The notes: generated by a model not told the origin, from the letters alone. Positions 42,830-51,588 are shown, counted from the stretch's first letter. The stretch: DNA of 64,000 bases from Nocardioides zhouii (GCF_004137345.1 NZ_SDWV01000005.1:124001-188000), one strand, 5' to 3'. Translations and numbers: made by a program.

Positions 42830-43507
42830 ATGACGACCTCACACAGCTCCATCCGGACCGACGCCCACACCGATTCCCACCACTCCCCCCATGCCTGGGC
42901 GTGGTGGGGGGTGCCGGCCGGTCTCACCGGACTGACCGGCAACTTCGTCGCCAGCCACGGCAACCTCAGCGAGGTCGACGCCGCCGAGGCCGTCGCCTCG
43001 GTCACCCGCACGTCGTACCACCTGGGCACCGTGCTCGGCATGGTGTCGTTCGTCTGCCTGCTGCTGTGCGCGGCGGGCTGGCGACGCTGGGGCGCGACCC
43101 GCGGACTCGCGCAGCAGGCTGTCGGAGCGGGCCTCACCGTCACCGCGACCCTCGTCCTCCTCGGAACCGGACTGCGAGGAGCCCTGGCGGAGTACGCCCC
43201 TGGCGGCATCAACGACAACAACTTCGACGACGCGGGGCTCTACTCGCTCTTCGTCCTCCACGACACCGCGCCGTGGTTCGCCTGGTGGGGCGTCCTGATG
43301 ATGGCTGCCGTGGTGGCCTTCACGTCCCTTGCGGGACAGGACTTCCCGCGCTGGCTGGGTGTGCTCAGCATCGCCGCCCTGGCAATGCCGATCGTCGTGA
43401 TGGCCGGTTCGGGAGCCGTGGCCGCGGCGGGGTTCATCGGCCCGATCTGGCTCACGGTCTTCTCCCTCGTCGTGGCGCTCCGCGGGAGCGGCACCGGCCG
43501 GGACTGA
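42830..43507 (+). CDS. Hypothetical multi-pass membrane protein
   Basis: A 225-residue protein with a His-rich hydrophilic N-terminus (residues 4-22) and about five hydrophobic helices. The His-rich tip could bind metal but is not conserved in a family I know. The ATG at 42830 has a GGTGGAG site. It lies divergent to the two-component system, so it is a natural candidate target of the response regulator; this is only positional. Confidence 0.75.
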   Translation: MTTSHSSIRTDAHTDSHHSPHAWAWWGVPAGLTGLTGNFVASHGNLSEVDAAEAVASVTRTSYHLGTVLGMVSFVCLLLCAAGWRRWGATRGLAQQAVGAGLTVTATLVLLGTGLRGALAEYAPGGINDNNFDDAGLYSLFVLHDTAPWFAWWGVLMMAAVVAFTSLAGQDFPRWLGVLSIAALAMPIVVMAGSGAVAAAGFIGPIWLTVFSLVVALRGSGTGRD

Positions 43508-43529
43508 CGCCTCGGCTTAGATGTGGCGC

Positions 43530-44174
43530 ATGGACGACGCGCTGCTCACGGTCCGCGGCATCACCCGCCGCTTCGGCGACCGGACGATCCTGTCGGGCGT
43601 CGACCTCGACGTCGCCGCCGGCGAGGCGGTCGGCGTCGTCGGACCCAACGGCAGCGGCAAGTCGACGCTGCTGCGGTGCATCGTCGGAGCGGACGAGGCC
43701 GACAGCGGCGAGGCGACCCTGGCCGGGCGGGTGTTCGACGAGCGGCTGCCGGAGATCCGCCGCGACCTGGCCGTCGTCATGGATGACATCGACTTCTTCC
43801 CCGACCTGTCGGTCGTCGAGCACCTCGACCTGATGGCCCGTGCCCACGGGCAGCCGGACGCCGAGGAGATCGTCAACGGCGTGCTCGCCGAGGTCGGGCT
43901 GATGGAGGTCTCCGGGCAGCTGCCGTCGACCCTCTCCTCCGGCCAGCGGCGTCGGCTGGCCCTGGCCAGCGCGTTCGTCCGGCCCCGGCTGCTGCTGGTG
44001 CTCGACGAGCCGGAGGCCCGCCTCGACGTCGACGGCGTGCAGTGGCTCGGCACCAAGCTCCTCGCCGAGAAGGCCGCCGGTCGCGGTGTGCTGCTCGTGA
44101 GCCACGACCCGGTCCTGGTCGACCGCGTGTGCGACCGCGTCGTACGCCTCGGGCCGGACGCGGCAGATGGCTGA
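43530..44174 (+). CDS. ABC transporter ATP-binding protein
   Basis: A 214-residue ABC ATPase. Walker A is GPNGSGKST (38-46), the signature LSSGQRRRLALA, Walker B LLLVLDEPEARLD, and the switch His is in LLVSHDP. An in-frame ATG three codons upstream (43521) is a possible start. It overlaps the following permease gene by eight bases, and the two form an exporter of unknown cargo. Confidence 0.92.
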   Translation: MDDALLTVRGITRRFGDRTILSGVDLDVAAGEAVGVVGPNGSGKSTLLRCIVGADEADSGEATLAGRVFDERLPEIRRDLAVVMDDIDFFPDLSVVEHLDLMARAHGQPDAEEIVNGVLAEVGLMEVSGQLPSTLSSGQRRRLALASAFVRPRLLLVLDEPEARLDVDGVQWLGTKLLAEKAAGRGVLLVSHDPVLVDRVCDRVVRLGPDAADG

Positions 44175-45645
44175 GGCACCTGCGGTCGAGGTGCCGACCG
44201 CCCGCGAGGTGCGCGCCGAGATCCGCGACTGGCGCCGCGGCCGGGCCGAGCTGCGGTGGGGGGAGGTCCTCTCCGACGGCTACATCGCCCTCTTCTGCGT
44301 GGCGATGATCGGCGCGATGGGCGGCAACGTGGTCCTCACGCTGCGCCGCCTCGCCGACGACACCTGCGTCGGCGCGTGCAGCGACGTCCGTACGGCCGTC
44401 CCGTGGCTGGTCGCCCTCGCGGTGGCGTTGCTGGCGCTGGGCCTGGCGCGACTGCTCGGACCGGTCTTCAGCCCGCCCGCCGCGAACGCCTGGCTCCTCA
44501 GCAGCCCCGTCGACCGTGGAGCCCTGCTGCGACCGGGATGGTGGCGCACCGCCGGTCTCACCGTCACGCTGGCGGGGCTGGTGCTGCTGGCGCCGGCGGT
44601 GCTCGGTGGCTTCTCGCTCACGGAGGGAGCGGTGTTCCTGCTGGCGGGCGCCGCGACCGCGCTCGCCTGCGTCAGCATCGCCGCGCTGTCCCAGGTCCAC
44701 GAGGACCGGCGGTCCCGCTGGCTCACCTGGGCGATCACGGCCGCGCTCTGGTTGGCCTTGAGTCTCTCAGCGACTCGAGGTGCAGGAGCGGTGCCGGGCG
44801 TGCCGATCGGCGCCGGACTCGCGGTCACCGGACTGGCCGTCCTCGCCGCCTGCGCCATGTTCTGGCGTTCGCGGCTCGAGCTGGCCCGCGTCCCGCGCCG
44901 CGTGCTGGGCTACACCGAGCACCTCTCCCCCAGCCTCTCCGGCGCCCTGTCGTCGGTCGACCTCGGACTGATGTACGACGTCCTGCTGGCGCGCCGCTGG
45001 GGTCGCGGGGCACATGTCCGGAGCCGCACCGGCGGGCCGCTGGGGTGGTGGGCGCTCGTGCACCGCGACCTCCTCCGAGCGGTGCGCACACCGCAGCCGT
45101 TCGTGCTGCTCGCCGGGCTGGTGCTGGTGCCGTACGCCGCGGCCGGCGCCGGCGCGGGCCGGGCGGTCGTGCTCGTGACGACGCTCCTCGGGCTGCTCGG
45201 CGGGCCCGCGATGTGTGCGGGCCTGCGCGTCGTCGTACGCACCCAGAGCCTGGCGCGGATGCTGCCGCTGCGGCGGCAGTCGCTGCTCCTCGCCCACCTG
45301 GTCGTGCCGGGAACGGCGCTCCTGCTCTTCGCGCTCGCGACCACGTCGACGCTGCTGCCGACGCACCTCGCCGGGGAGGCGGTCAACGTGTCGGTCGCGT
45401 GCTGGCTGTCCTCGCTGGCCGCGACGGTGCGGTGGGTGACCGGGAAGCCGCCGAACTACGCCGCGCCGATGGTGAGCACGCCGGCCGGTGGGGTGCCGAC
45501 CGGGGTGTTCGGCAGCCTGGCGCGCGGCTTCGACGTCTGGGCGTTCACCGCGTTGCCGCTGATGTTCGGCACGGGCGGGGTGCTCGTGTCGACCGCGATC
45601 AGCGTCGGCGTGATCGCCTACCTGGTCCGCGACTCCGCCGACTGA
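44167..45645 (+). CDS. DUF6297-type ABC permease
   Basis: A 492-residue protein with about twelve hydrophobic helices and no extracellular domain. It matches the actinobacterial DUF6297 family, which always follows an ABC ATPase of this kind. Its N-terminal segment AREVRAEIRDWRRGRAELRWGEVLSDGYIALF is the typical cytosolic start. Cargo unknown. It overlaps the convergent yczE by 28 bases at their 3' ends. Confidence 0.85.
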   Translation: MAEAPAVEVPTAREVRAEIRDWRRGRAELRWGEVLSDGYIALFCVAMIGAMGGNVVLTLRRLADDTCVGACSDVRTAVPWLVALAVALLALGLARLLGPVFSPPAANAWLLSSPVDRGALLRPGWWRTAGLTVTLAGLVLLAPAVLGGFSLTEGAVFLLAGAATALACVSIAALSQVHEDRRSRWLTWAITAALWLALSLSATRGAGAVPGVPIGAGLAVTGLAVLAACAMFWRSRLELARVPRRVLGYTEHLSPSLSGALSSVDLGLMYDVLLARRWGRGAHVRSRTGGPLGWWALVHRDLLRAVRTPQPFVLLAGLVLVPYAAAGAGAGRAVVLVTTLLGLLGGPAMCAGLRVVVRTQSLARMLPLRRQSLLLAHLVVPGTALLLFALATTSTLLPTHLAGEAVNVSVACWLSSLAATVRWVTGKPPNYAAPMVSTPAGGVPTGVFGSLARGFDVWAFTALPLMFGTGGVLVSTAISVGVIAYLVRDSAD

Positions 45646-46337
45646 GGCGCCATCACGTCGACGGTCAGCCACGGCAGCATCAGCTGCGTCAACGGCCCGA
45701 TCGCGAGGGCGTACACGACCGTGCCGACGCCGAGCTTGCCGCCGAGCAGCAGGCCGATGACGACGACCGCGACCTCCAGCCCGGTGCGCACCAGCCGCAG
45801 CGACAGGCCGGTCTTGCGGGAGAGCCCCGTCATCAGGCCGTCGCGCGGTCCGCGACCGAGCTGGGCGCCGATGTAGAGCGCGCTCGCCAGGCCGCACAGC
45901 GCGACGCCGCCGACCATCAACGCGATCCGGGCCGCGAACGCGTCGGGCTGGGTGAGCACCGCGAGCGTGGCGTCGGCGGAGAACCCGACGACGAGCGCGT
46001 TGCTGATCGTGCCGAGGCCCGGCATCTCCCGCAGCGGGATCCACAGCACCAGCACCACGAAGCTGAACAGCACGACCGCCTGGCCGAGGGTCATCGGCAC
46101 GTGGCGGATGAAGCCCGAGTGCAGCACGTCCCACGGCGCGAGGCCCAGGGCGCCGCGCACCATCATGGCGAGCGAGACGCCGTAGAGGAACAGCCCGACG
46201 TAGAGCTGCGGCAGGCGCCGGGCGAGCCGGCCGGCCCGCAGCTGCTGCAGCGGGCCGAGGTCGGTGAGGACGCCGCGCGGTGCGGTGGAGTCCAGGTTGG
46301 CGTCCAGACCGGAGTTCAGGGGGGTGCTGCTGCTCAT
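45618..46337 (-). CDS. yczE: YczE/YyaS/YitT family membrane protein
   Basis: A 239-residue protein with about five or six helices. The YczE signature LFLYGVSLAMMVRGALGLAPWDVLHSGF and GRGPRDGLMTGLS are visible. In actinobacteria and Bacillus yczE is divergent from yczR, a MocR regulator, as here. The transported compound, if any, is not established. The ATG at 46337 follows a 25-residue disordered stretch with TPLNSGLDANLDSTAPRG. Confidence 0.9.
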   Translation of the reverse strand: MSSSTPLNSGLDANLDSTAPRGVLTDLGPLQQLRAGRLARRLPQLYVGLFLYGVSLAMMVRGALGLAPWDVLHSGFIRHVPMTLGQAVVLFSFVVLVLWIPLREMPGLGTISNALVVGFSADATLAVLTQPDAFAARIALMVGGVALCGLASALYIGAQLGRGPRDGLMTGLSRKTGLSLRLVRTGLEVAVVVIGLLLGGKLGVGTVVYALAIGPLTQLMLPWLTVDVMAPQSAESRTR

Positions 46338-46398
46338 GGCTCCATCATGCCGCTGAGTGGCCTTGTCCGACATAGCCAATCGTGGAACAGTGGCCTGC
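46338..46398. promoter_or_regulatory. yczE/yczR promoter with direct repeats
   Basis: This 61-bp gap has two direct copies of AGTGGCCT at 46356-46363 and 46389-46396, 33 bp apart (about three turns of the helix). MocR proteins bind spaced repeats in such divergent promoters, so these are likely YczR sites. The second copy overlaps the yczR start, suggesting autorepression. Confidence 0.6.
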
Positions 46399-47880
46399 AT
46401 GAGCCGCCTCGTCAGTGCCCAGCGCGTATCCACTCTGGTCGGCGACTTCCCGCGCTCCCCCGCCTACGTCGGCCTCGCCGACAGCCTGCGGGTGCTGATC
46501 GGCGACGGGCGCATCGGCATCGGCGTACGCCTGCCGAGCGAGCGCGAGCTGACCGGCGCCCTCGACGTGAGCAGGACGACGGTGACGCGGGCGTACGAGG
46601 TGCTGCGCGAGTCGGGGTACGCCGAGGCGCGGCGCGGCTCGGGCACGTTCACCACCGTGCCCGGAGGTCAGCGCCGCGCACACGACCGCGCGCTCATGCC
46701 CGGCATGGGCGGCGACGACGTCATCGACCTCAACAGCGCGGCGCACTCGGCCCCGCCCGGCCTGGTCGAGGCCTACCAGCGCGCGACCGAGGAGCTTCCG
46801 GCCTACCTCAGCGGTCCCGGCTACTTCCCGCTCGGCGTGCCCGCGCTCCAGGCGCGGATCGCGGCGGCGTACGACGCCCGCGGCGTCCCGACGGTGCCCG
46901 AGCAGGTGATGGTCACCGCCGGCGCGCTCGCGGCGGCCTCGGTCGTCGCGCAGGCCTTCACCGCGCCGGGCGACCGGGTGGTGGTCGAGTCACCGACCTA
47001 CCCGAACGCGACGCAGGCGGTGCGCCACGCCGGCGCGCGGCTGGTGCCGGCGACCGTCGACCCCGACGGCTGGGACCTCGACGCGCTCGGCGCCACACTG
47101 CGCCAGACCTCGCCGCGGCTGGCCTACCTGATCCCCGACTTCCAGAACCCGACCGGGCACCTGATGTCCGACGCCCAGCGCGAGGAGCTCGCGGGCATCC
47201 TGGCCCGCACCCGGACCGTCGTTGTCGCCGACGAGGCCCACCAGGCGCTCGCGCTGCGACCCGGGCTCGCCGCCTCGATGCCGCGCCCGCTGGCGGCGTA
47301 CGCCGACGACGCGATCACGATCGGCAGCGCGAGCAAGTCCTACTGGGGCGGGCTGCGACTGGGCTGGGTCCGCGCTCCCCTGGCGCAGATGGACCGGCTG
47401 ATCCACGCGCGCATCGGGCTCGACCTGGGTGCGCCGGTCTTCGAGCAGCTGGTGCTCGCCGACCTGATGGACCGCGCCGACGAGATCCTGCCCGTGCACC
47501 GCGAGCGGCTCGTGGCCGGGCGCGACGTGCTGGTGGCCGCGGTCCTCGAGCACCTGCCGGAGTGGACGTTCCGGGTGCCCGACGGCGGGCTGGCGCTGTG
47601 GTGCGAGCTGCCCGAGGCGCTCGGCACCGCCACCACGGTCGAGGCGGAGCGGCGCGGCGTGGTGGTCGCACCCGGGCCGCTCTTCGCGGTCGAGGGCGGG
47701 CTGGACCGCTTCGTCCGGATCCCGTGGACCGCCTCGGCCGAGGACCTCACCGAGGCCGTACGCCGCCTCGCCGCGGCGTGGGACCACGTGTCGTCCCACT
47801 CCGGTCGGAACGCAGACCGACCGGCGACGCCCGGTGCTGGTCTGCAACGGGGGGCCGCCGGCCGGGTGATGGTGGCCTGA
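46399..47880 (+). CDS. yczR: MocR-type regulator (YczR)
   Basis: A 493-residue PLP-dependent transcription factor: a GntR winged helix-turn-helix (about residues 20-90, LADSLRVLIGDGRIGIGVRLPSERELTGALDVSRTTVTRAYEVL) fused to a fold-type I aminotransferase domain (about 110-480). The PLP lysine is in ITIGSASKSYWGGLRLGW, with DFQNPTGHLM and the metal/cofactor Asp in ADEAHQAL. It is divergent from yczE. Effector unknown. A Gly/Ala-rich tail of about 25 residues ends the protein. Confidence 0.93.
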   Translation: MSRLVSAQRVSTLVGDFPRSPAYVGLADSLRVLIGDGRIGIGVRLPSERELTGALDVSRTTVTRAYEVLRESGYAEARRGSGTFTTVPGGQRRAHDRALMPGMGGDDVIDLNSAAHSAPPGLVEAYQRATEELPAYLSGPGYFPLGVPALQARIAAAYDARGVPTVPEQVMVTAGALAAASVVAQAFTAPGDRVVVESPTYPNATQAVRHAGARLVPATVDPDGWDLDALGATLRQTSPRLAYLIPDFQNPTGHLMSDAQREELAGILARTRTVVVADEAHQALALRPGLAASMPRPLAAYADDAITIGSASKSYWGGLRLGWVRAPLAQMDRLIHARIGLDLGAPVFEQLVLADLMDRADEILPVHRERLVAGRDVLVAAVLEHLPEWTFRVPDGGLALWCELPEALGTATTVEAERRGVVVAPGPLFAVEGGLDRFVRIPWTASAEDLTEAVRRLAAAWDHVSSHSGRNADRPATPGAGLQRGAAGRVMVA

Positions 47881-47898
47881 GGGCCGCGTCGGGGTGCG

Positions 47899-49491
47899 TC
47901 AGGACAGGTCGACGGCGCGCACCGAGACCGCCTGCATGGCGGTCTCGATCTGGGCCAGCGTGTCGGCCGGGATGGCCGAGTCGACGCTGAGCGCGACCAG
48001 CGCGGCGCCGCCCCGGTCCTGCCGCGAGACCTGCATGCCGGCGATGTTGACGTTGGCGTCGCCGAGGATCCCGCCGATCGTGCCGACCATTCCGGGGCGG
48101 TCCTCGTAGGTGAAGAACGCCAGGTGCGTGGTGGGCTCGATGTCGACGTCGAAGCCGTTGACCTCGACCAGCCGCTCCTTCTGCGCGAGCCCGACCAGCG
48201 TGCCGCTGACCGAGACCTGGGTGCCATCGGCGAGCGTGCCGCGGAGGGTGATCAGGTTGCGGTGGTCGGGGCTCTCGGAGTCGGTCACCAGGCGCACCTC
48301 GGTGCCGCGCTCGGCCGCGAGGAGCGGCGCGTTGACGTAGGAGACCTGCTCCTCCACCACGTCGGCGAAGACACCCTTGAGGGCCGCCAGCTCGAGCACC
48401 TTGACGTCGTACTCCGTGATCTCGCCACGGACCTCGACGTCGAGCTGCTGGGCAACCTCGCCGGCGAGCGCGGTGAACACGCGGCCGAGCTTCTCGGTGA
48501 GCGGGATCCCGGGACGTACGTCCTCGGCGATGACGCCGCCCTGCACGTTGACCGCGTCGGGGACGAGCTCGCCGCTGAGCGCGAGGCGCACCGACCGGGC
48601 CACCGAGACGCCGGCCTTCTCCTGGGCCTCGTCGGTCGAGGCGCCGAGGTGGGGCGTCGCGACGACGTTGTCGAGCTCGAAGAGCGGGCTGTCGGTGCAG
48701 GGCTCGCTGGCGAAGACGTCGAGGCCGGCGGCCGCGATCTGCCCGGTCTTGAGCGCGTCGAAGAGGGCGGCCTCGTCGACGATGCCACCGCGGGCGGCGT
48801 TGACGAGCACGAGGCTCGGCTTGGCCGCCGCGAGCTGGTCGGCGCCGATCAGGCCCACCGTCTCGGGGGTCTTGGGCAGGTGGACGCTCATGAAGTCGGA
48901 CTCGGCGAGCAGGGTGTCGAGGTCGACGAGGCGGACGCCCATCTGCGCGGCGCGGCCGGCCTGCACGTAGGGGTCGTACGCGATGACCTTCATCCCGAAG
49001 GCGCTGAGTCGCTGCGCGACCAGCACGCCGATGCGGCCGAGGCCGACGATGCCGACGGTCTTCTCGTAGAGCTCGATGCCGGTGTACTTCGAGCGCTTCC
49101 ACTCGCCGTTGCGCAGCGCAGCGTGGGCCGGGCTGATGTGGCGGGCGGCGGCGAGCATCAGGGCGACGGCGAGCTCCGCGGCGCTGACGATGTTGGAGGT
49201 CGGGGCGTTGACGACCATGACGCCGGCCTGGGTGGCGGCCTTCACGTCGACGTTGTCGAGGCCGACACCGGCGCGCGCGACGACCTTGAGGCGGGTCGCG
49301 GCGGCGAGCGCCTCGGCGTCGACCTTGGTGGCCGAGCGGACCAGGATCGCGTCGACGTCGACGATCGCCGTCAGCAGCTCGGCTCGGTCGGCGCCGTTGC
49401 AGCTGCGGACCTCGAAGTCGGGTCCGAGCGCCTCGATCGTGGCGGGGCTCAGCTCTTCGGCGATCAGTACGACGGGCTTGGCGTGGTTCAC
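47899..49491 (-). CDS. serA: D-3-phosphoglycerate dehydrogenase
   Basis: First enzyme of serine synthesis. The 530-residue product has the NAD domain (VGIVGLGRIGVLVAQRL, around 150), the catalytic His/Glu region (ATPHLGAS), then an intervening ASB domain and a C-terminal ACT domain (AFFTYEDRPGMVGTIGGILGDANVNIAGMQVSRQD), so it is the long regulated type. The GTG at 49491 follows GAGGAAACACGCT. It is on the same strand and in the same chromosomal neighbourhood as leuB and ilvC, as in other actinobacteria. Confidence 0.96.
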   Translation of the reverse strand: MNHAKPVVLIAEELSPATIEALGPDFEVRSCNGADRAELLTAIVDVDAILVRSATKVDAEALAAATRLKVVARAGVGLDNVDVKAATQAGVMVVNAPTSNIVSAAELAVALMLAAARHISPAHAALRNGEWKRSKYTGIELYEKTVGIVGLGRIGVLVAQRLSAFGMKVIAYDPYVQAGRAAQMGVRLVDLDTLLAESDFMSVHLPKTPETVGLIGADQLAAAKPSLVLVNAARGGIVDEAALFDALKTGQIAAAGLDVFASEPCTDSPLFELDNVVATPHLGASTDEAQEKAGVSVARSVRLALSGELVPDAVNVQGGVIAEDVRPGIPLTEKLGRVFTALAGEVAQQLDVEVRGEITEYDVKVLELAALKGVFADVVEEQVSYVNAPLLAAERGTEVRLVTDSESPDHRNLITLRGTLADGTQVSVSGTLVGLAQKERLVEVNGFDVDIEPTTHLAFFTYEDRPGMVGTIGGILGDANVNIAGMQVSRQDRGGAALVALSVDSAIPADTLAQIETAMQAVSVRAVDLS

Positions 49492-49705
49492 AGCGTGTTT
49501 CCTCGAAGAGATCGAAGGGGGTGGGGACCGCACGACGCTGTGCGGCAACCACTCTACCTGCGACGTCCGGACCAGAGCCGGGTGTCCCACCTTTCGGCGA
49601 CGAGGTCGACGTCTCTGGGTTCTCAGATGGTGGACACAGGGGTACGTCCGTGTCATCGGCGGTCGGTCTCCTCCTTAGACAACCCCCTCGACTCCAGGGA
49701 GAACC

Positions 49706-50224
49706 ATGAAGATCACCACTGCTCACAAGGCGGCCGCCAGCAGCTTGGCCGCCATCGTGATCGCCGGATTCGGCCTCGCGTCTGCCAACGGCCTCGACGG
49801 TGACTCACCCACTCCGGCCGAGGACGCCTCCACCGGCACGACCGGGACGGACGACGCGGACGACGAGGCCGAGGACGCTGACGCGGACGACGAGGCCGAG
49901 GACGCTGACCCTGACGACGAGGCTGACGACGACACCGTGCCCGACAAGGGAGACAAGGGAGACAAGGGAGACAAGGCCCACGACGAGGGCCAGGACGAGT
50001 CGGCTGACGAGGCCGAGGTCGAGCCCGCCGACGACGCCGACGACCAGGGCGAGGCCGACGACGACCAGGACGAGGCCGACGACCAGGACGAGGCCGACGA
50101 CCAGGACGAGGCCGACGACCAGGACGAGGCCGACGATGACCAGGGCGAGGACGACGACCAGGACGAGGCCGACGATGACCAGGGCGAGGACGACGACGGT
50201 CACGAGGACGAGTCCGACGACTGA
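49706..50224 (+). CDS. Extremely acidic Asp-rich exported protein with repeats
   Basis: A 172-residue protein with a signal-peptide-like N-terminus (about residues 1-28, hydrophobic run ASSLAAIVIAGFGLASA with likely cleavage near SA-N). The rest is nearly all Asp, Glu, Ala and Gln, with a Lys-containing DKGDKGDKGDK patch and at least five copies of DQDEAD-type units. The pI must be extremely low, and it should be disordered and able to bind Ca2+ or other cations. No domain is recognised. Its DNA is a tandem repeat (see entries). A sigma/anti-sigma gene pair follows. Confidence 0.72.
   Translation: MKITTAHKAAASSLAAIVIAGFGLASANGLDGDSPTPAEDASTGTTGTDDADDEAEDADADDEAEDADPDDEADDDTVPDKGDKGDKGDKAHDEGQDESADEAEVEPADDADDQGEADDDQDEADDQDEADDQDEADDQDEADDDQGEDDDQDEADDDQGEDDDGHEDESDD
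49943..49976 (+). repeat. Nine-bp tandem repeat in the acidic protein gene
   Basis: GACAAGGGA is repeated three times and then partially, encoding the DKGDKGDKGDK patch. Tandem repeats of this size can change copy number by replication slippage, keeping the frame because the unit is three codons. Confidence 0.85.
50041..50200 (+). repeat. 18-bp tandem repeat array in the acidic protein gene
   Basis: GACGACCAGGACGAGGCC units are repeated about six to eight times with a few substitutions, encoding DDQDEA repeats. Units are a multiple of three bases, so changes in copy number would alter length without loss of frame. Confidence 0.85.
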
Positions 50225-50240
50225 GACCTCCGACGTCGTG

Positions 50241-50266
50241 GGGCCGGCTCCGGACGGTACCGGCCC
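50241..50266. terminator. Hairpin between acidic protein gene and sigma gene
   Basis: GGGCCGG at 50241-50247 pairs with CCGGCCC at 50260-50266 over a 12-base loop, 5 bases before the first ATG of the sigma gene. It may attenuate read-through from the acidic gene or mask the sigma start; no T-run follows. Confidence 0.45.
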
Positions 50267-50270
50267 TACG

Positions 50271-50882
50271 ATGCCGCTGATGGGCGAGCTCGTGATGGAG
50301 GACCTCGAGTCGATGACCGCGTCGGCCGCGCGCGGTGACACGACCGCGCTCCGAGGGATCTACGAAGCGCTCTCGCCCCGCATCTGTGGCTACCTCCGGA
50401 TGCGCGGGTCGGAGGATCCGGAGGGCCTCACCAACGACGTCTTCGTGAAGGTGCTCCCCCGGGTCGCTGAGGTCGCCGGCGGCTACCGGGGTCTGCGGGC
50501 ACTGACGTTCACCGTGGCTCACGGCCTCCTGGTCGACGAGCTGCGTCGCCGCGACCGACGGCCCGCGATGCAGTCCTACGATCCGACCGTGGACACCCGC
50601 GTCCAGCCTTCCGCGGAGCAACAGGCACTCGACCAGCTGGGCGAGGGCACGGCGCTCACGCTGCTCGACCTGCTGCCCGAGGACCAGCGATCGGTGATCC
50701 TGCTGCGTGTGCTCGGTGACCTCACGGTCGACGAGACGGCCACAGCCATCGGCCGCAGCCAGGCAGCGGTCATGAAGACGCAGGCCAGGGCACTGACCAC
50801 GTTGCGCAGGCTGCTGGACAGCGACAGGCGACGACCCAGAACCAGCCGCGATGAGGTGAGCCATGAGCACGGACATGCATGA
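50271..50882 (+). CDS. ECF-like RNA polymerase sigma factor
   Basis: A sigma-70 family protein of up to 203 residues. Region 2 is ALRGIYEALSPRICGYLRMRGSEDPEGLTNDVFVKVLPRV and GLRALTFTVAHGLLVDELRRRDRR; region 4 is LDLLPEDQRSVILLRVLGDLTVDETATAIGRSQAAVMKTQARALTTLRRLL. The start is uncertain: ATGs at 50271, 50280 and 50295 are in frame, the last with a GGCGAG site. The C-terminal residues overlap the start of the anti-sigma-like gene. It may control the acidic protein gene upstream. Confidence 0.88.
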   Translation: MPLMGELVMEDLESMTASAARGDTTALRGIYEALSPRICGYLRMRGSEDPEGLTNDVFVKVLPRVAEVAGGYRGLRALTFTVAHGLLVDELRRRDRRPAMQSYDPTVDTRVQPSAEQQALDQLGEGTALTLLDLLPEDQRSVILLRVLGDLTVDETATAIGRSQAAVMKTQARALTTLRRLLDSDRRRPRTSRDEVSHEHGHA

Positions 50883-51588
50883 GGACACGATGGGCGAAGC
50901 GCTGGATGATCCCGCGTTCGCGGGACTCGTCACGAAGCTGCGCGACGTCGCCGAGCAGCCGGCACCGCCGGTGGGGCCGGAGCTCATGGCGGTCCTCGCC
51001 GGAGACTTCCCCGACGGCGTCGCACCGCTCGCGGCCGCCCGCGCTCGTCGCCGGCGTTCGGCATCCGCCGTGTTGATCAGCGTCGTCTCGACCGGAGTGC
51101 TTGCCGGCGGCATCAGTGCCGCGGCCGCCGACGAGCTGCCCGCGCCGATGCAGCGGGTGGTCGCGAGGGTGGTCAACACGATCACGCCGTTCGAGATCCC
51201 CGACCGTGGCCTGCGCGAGCATCGGGACCGCGATTCCGACGAGCGCTCGGTGCCTCCGGACCCCGCCGAGCCCGAGGTGCACGTGACGGTCCCCCGCGAG
51301 GTGGCACCGCCGGCGCCCACTCCACCGACAGCTCCGGACACCACGCCGACCGACGCGACGTCCGGCACGCAGGAGGACTCACGCGGGGACGAGGACTCCG
51401 CCGAGCAGGCTGAGGAGGAGACCAACGGGGCCGGGGAGGAGATCGAGGAGCCCCGAGAGGGATCCGGCGAGGCGACCGAGGAGCCACGCGAGGAGTCCGG
51501 CGAGGGGGACGGCGACGACGACGACCGCTCCGGCGAGGACGGGGACGGCGGCGAGGACCGGGACGGCAGGGATCGCAGTGAGGACTGA
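50863..51588 (+). CDS. Membrane anti-sigma-like protein with acidic extracellular tail
   Basis: A 241-residue protein overlapping the sigma gene by 20 bases. The N-terminal 62 residues are cytosolic and end with an Arg-rich stop-transfer; residues 68-88 form one membrane helix; then comes ADELPAPMQRVVARVVNTITPFEIPD, a motif I have seen in other actinobacterial sigma-linked membrane proteins. The last 120 residues are Pro-rich, then Asp/Glu/Gly-rich (EEPREGSGEATEEPREESG). An anti-sigma role is inferred from position and topology; there is no zinc motif. Confidence 0.72.
   Translation: MSTDMHEDTMGEALDDPAFAGLVTKLRDVAEQPAPPVGPELMAVLAGDFPDGVAPLAAARARRRRSASAVLISVVSTGVLAGGISAAAADELPAPMQRVVARVVNTITPFEIPDRGLREHRDRDSDERSVPPDPAEPEVHVTVPREVAPPAPTPPTAPDTTPTDATSGTQEDSRGDEDSAEQAEEETNGAGEEIEEPREGSGEATEEPREESGEGDGDDDDRSGEDGDGGEDRDGRDRSED

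Noticed and set aside
44256..47990. A plus-strand open frame of 1244 codons spanning the DUF6297 permease, yczE and yczR
   Set aside because: It covers several real genes in other frames or strands and its product is Arg/Ala/Gly-rich without motifs; it reflects base composition only.
49943..50200. Possible CRISPR or other non-coding repeat array
   Set aside because: The units are a multiple of three bases, lie in frame within an acidic protein gene and have no spacers.
50295..50882. Shorter start for the second ECF sigma factor
   Set aside because: The ATG at 50295 has a better ribosome site, but the longer form from 50271 is kept because leaderless starts are common in this group; both remain possible.
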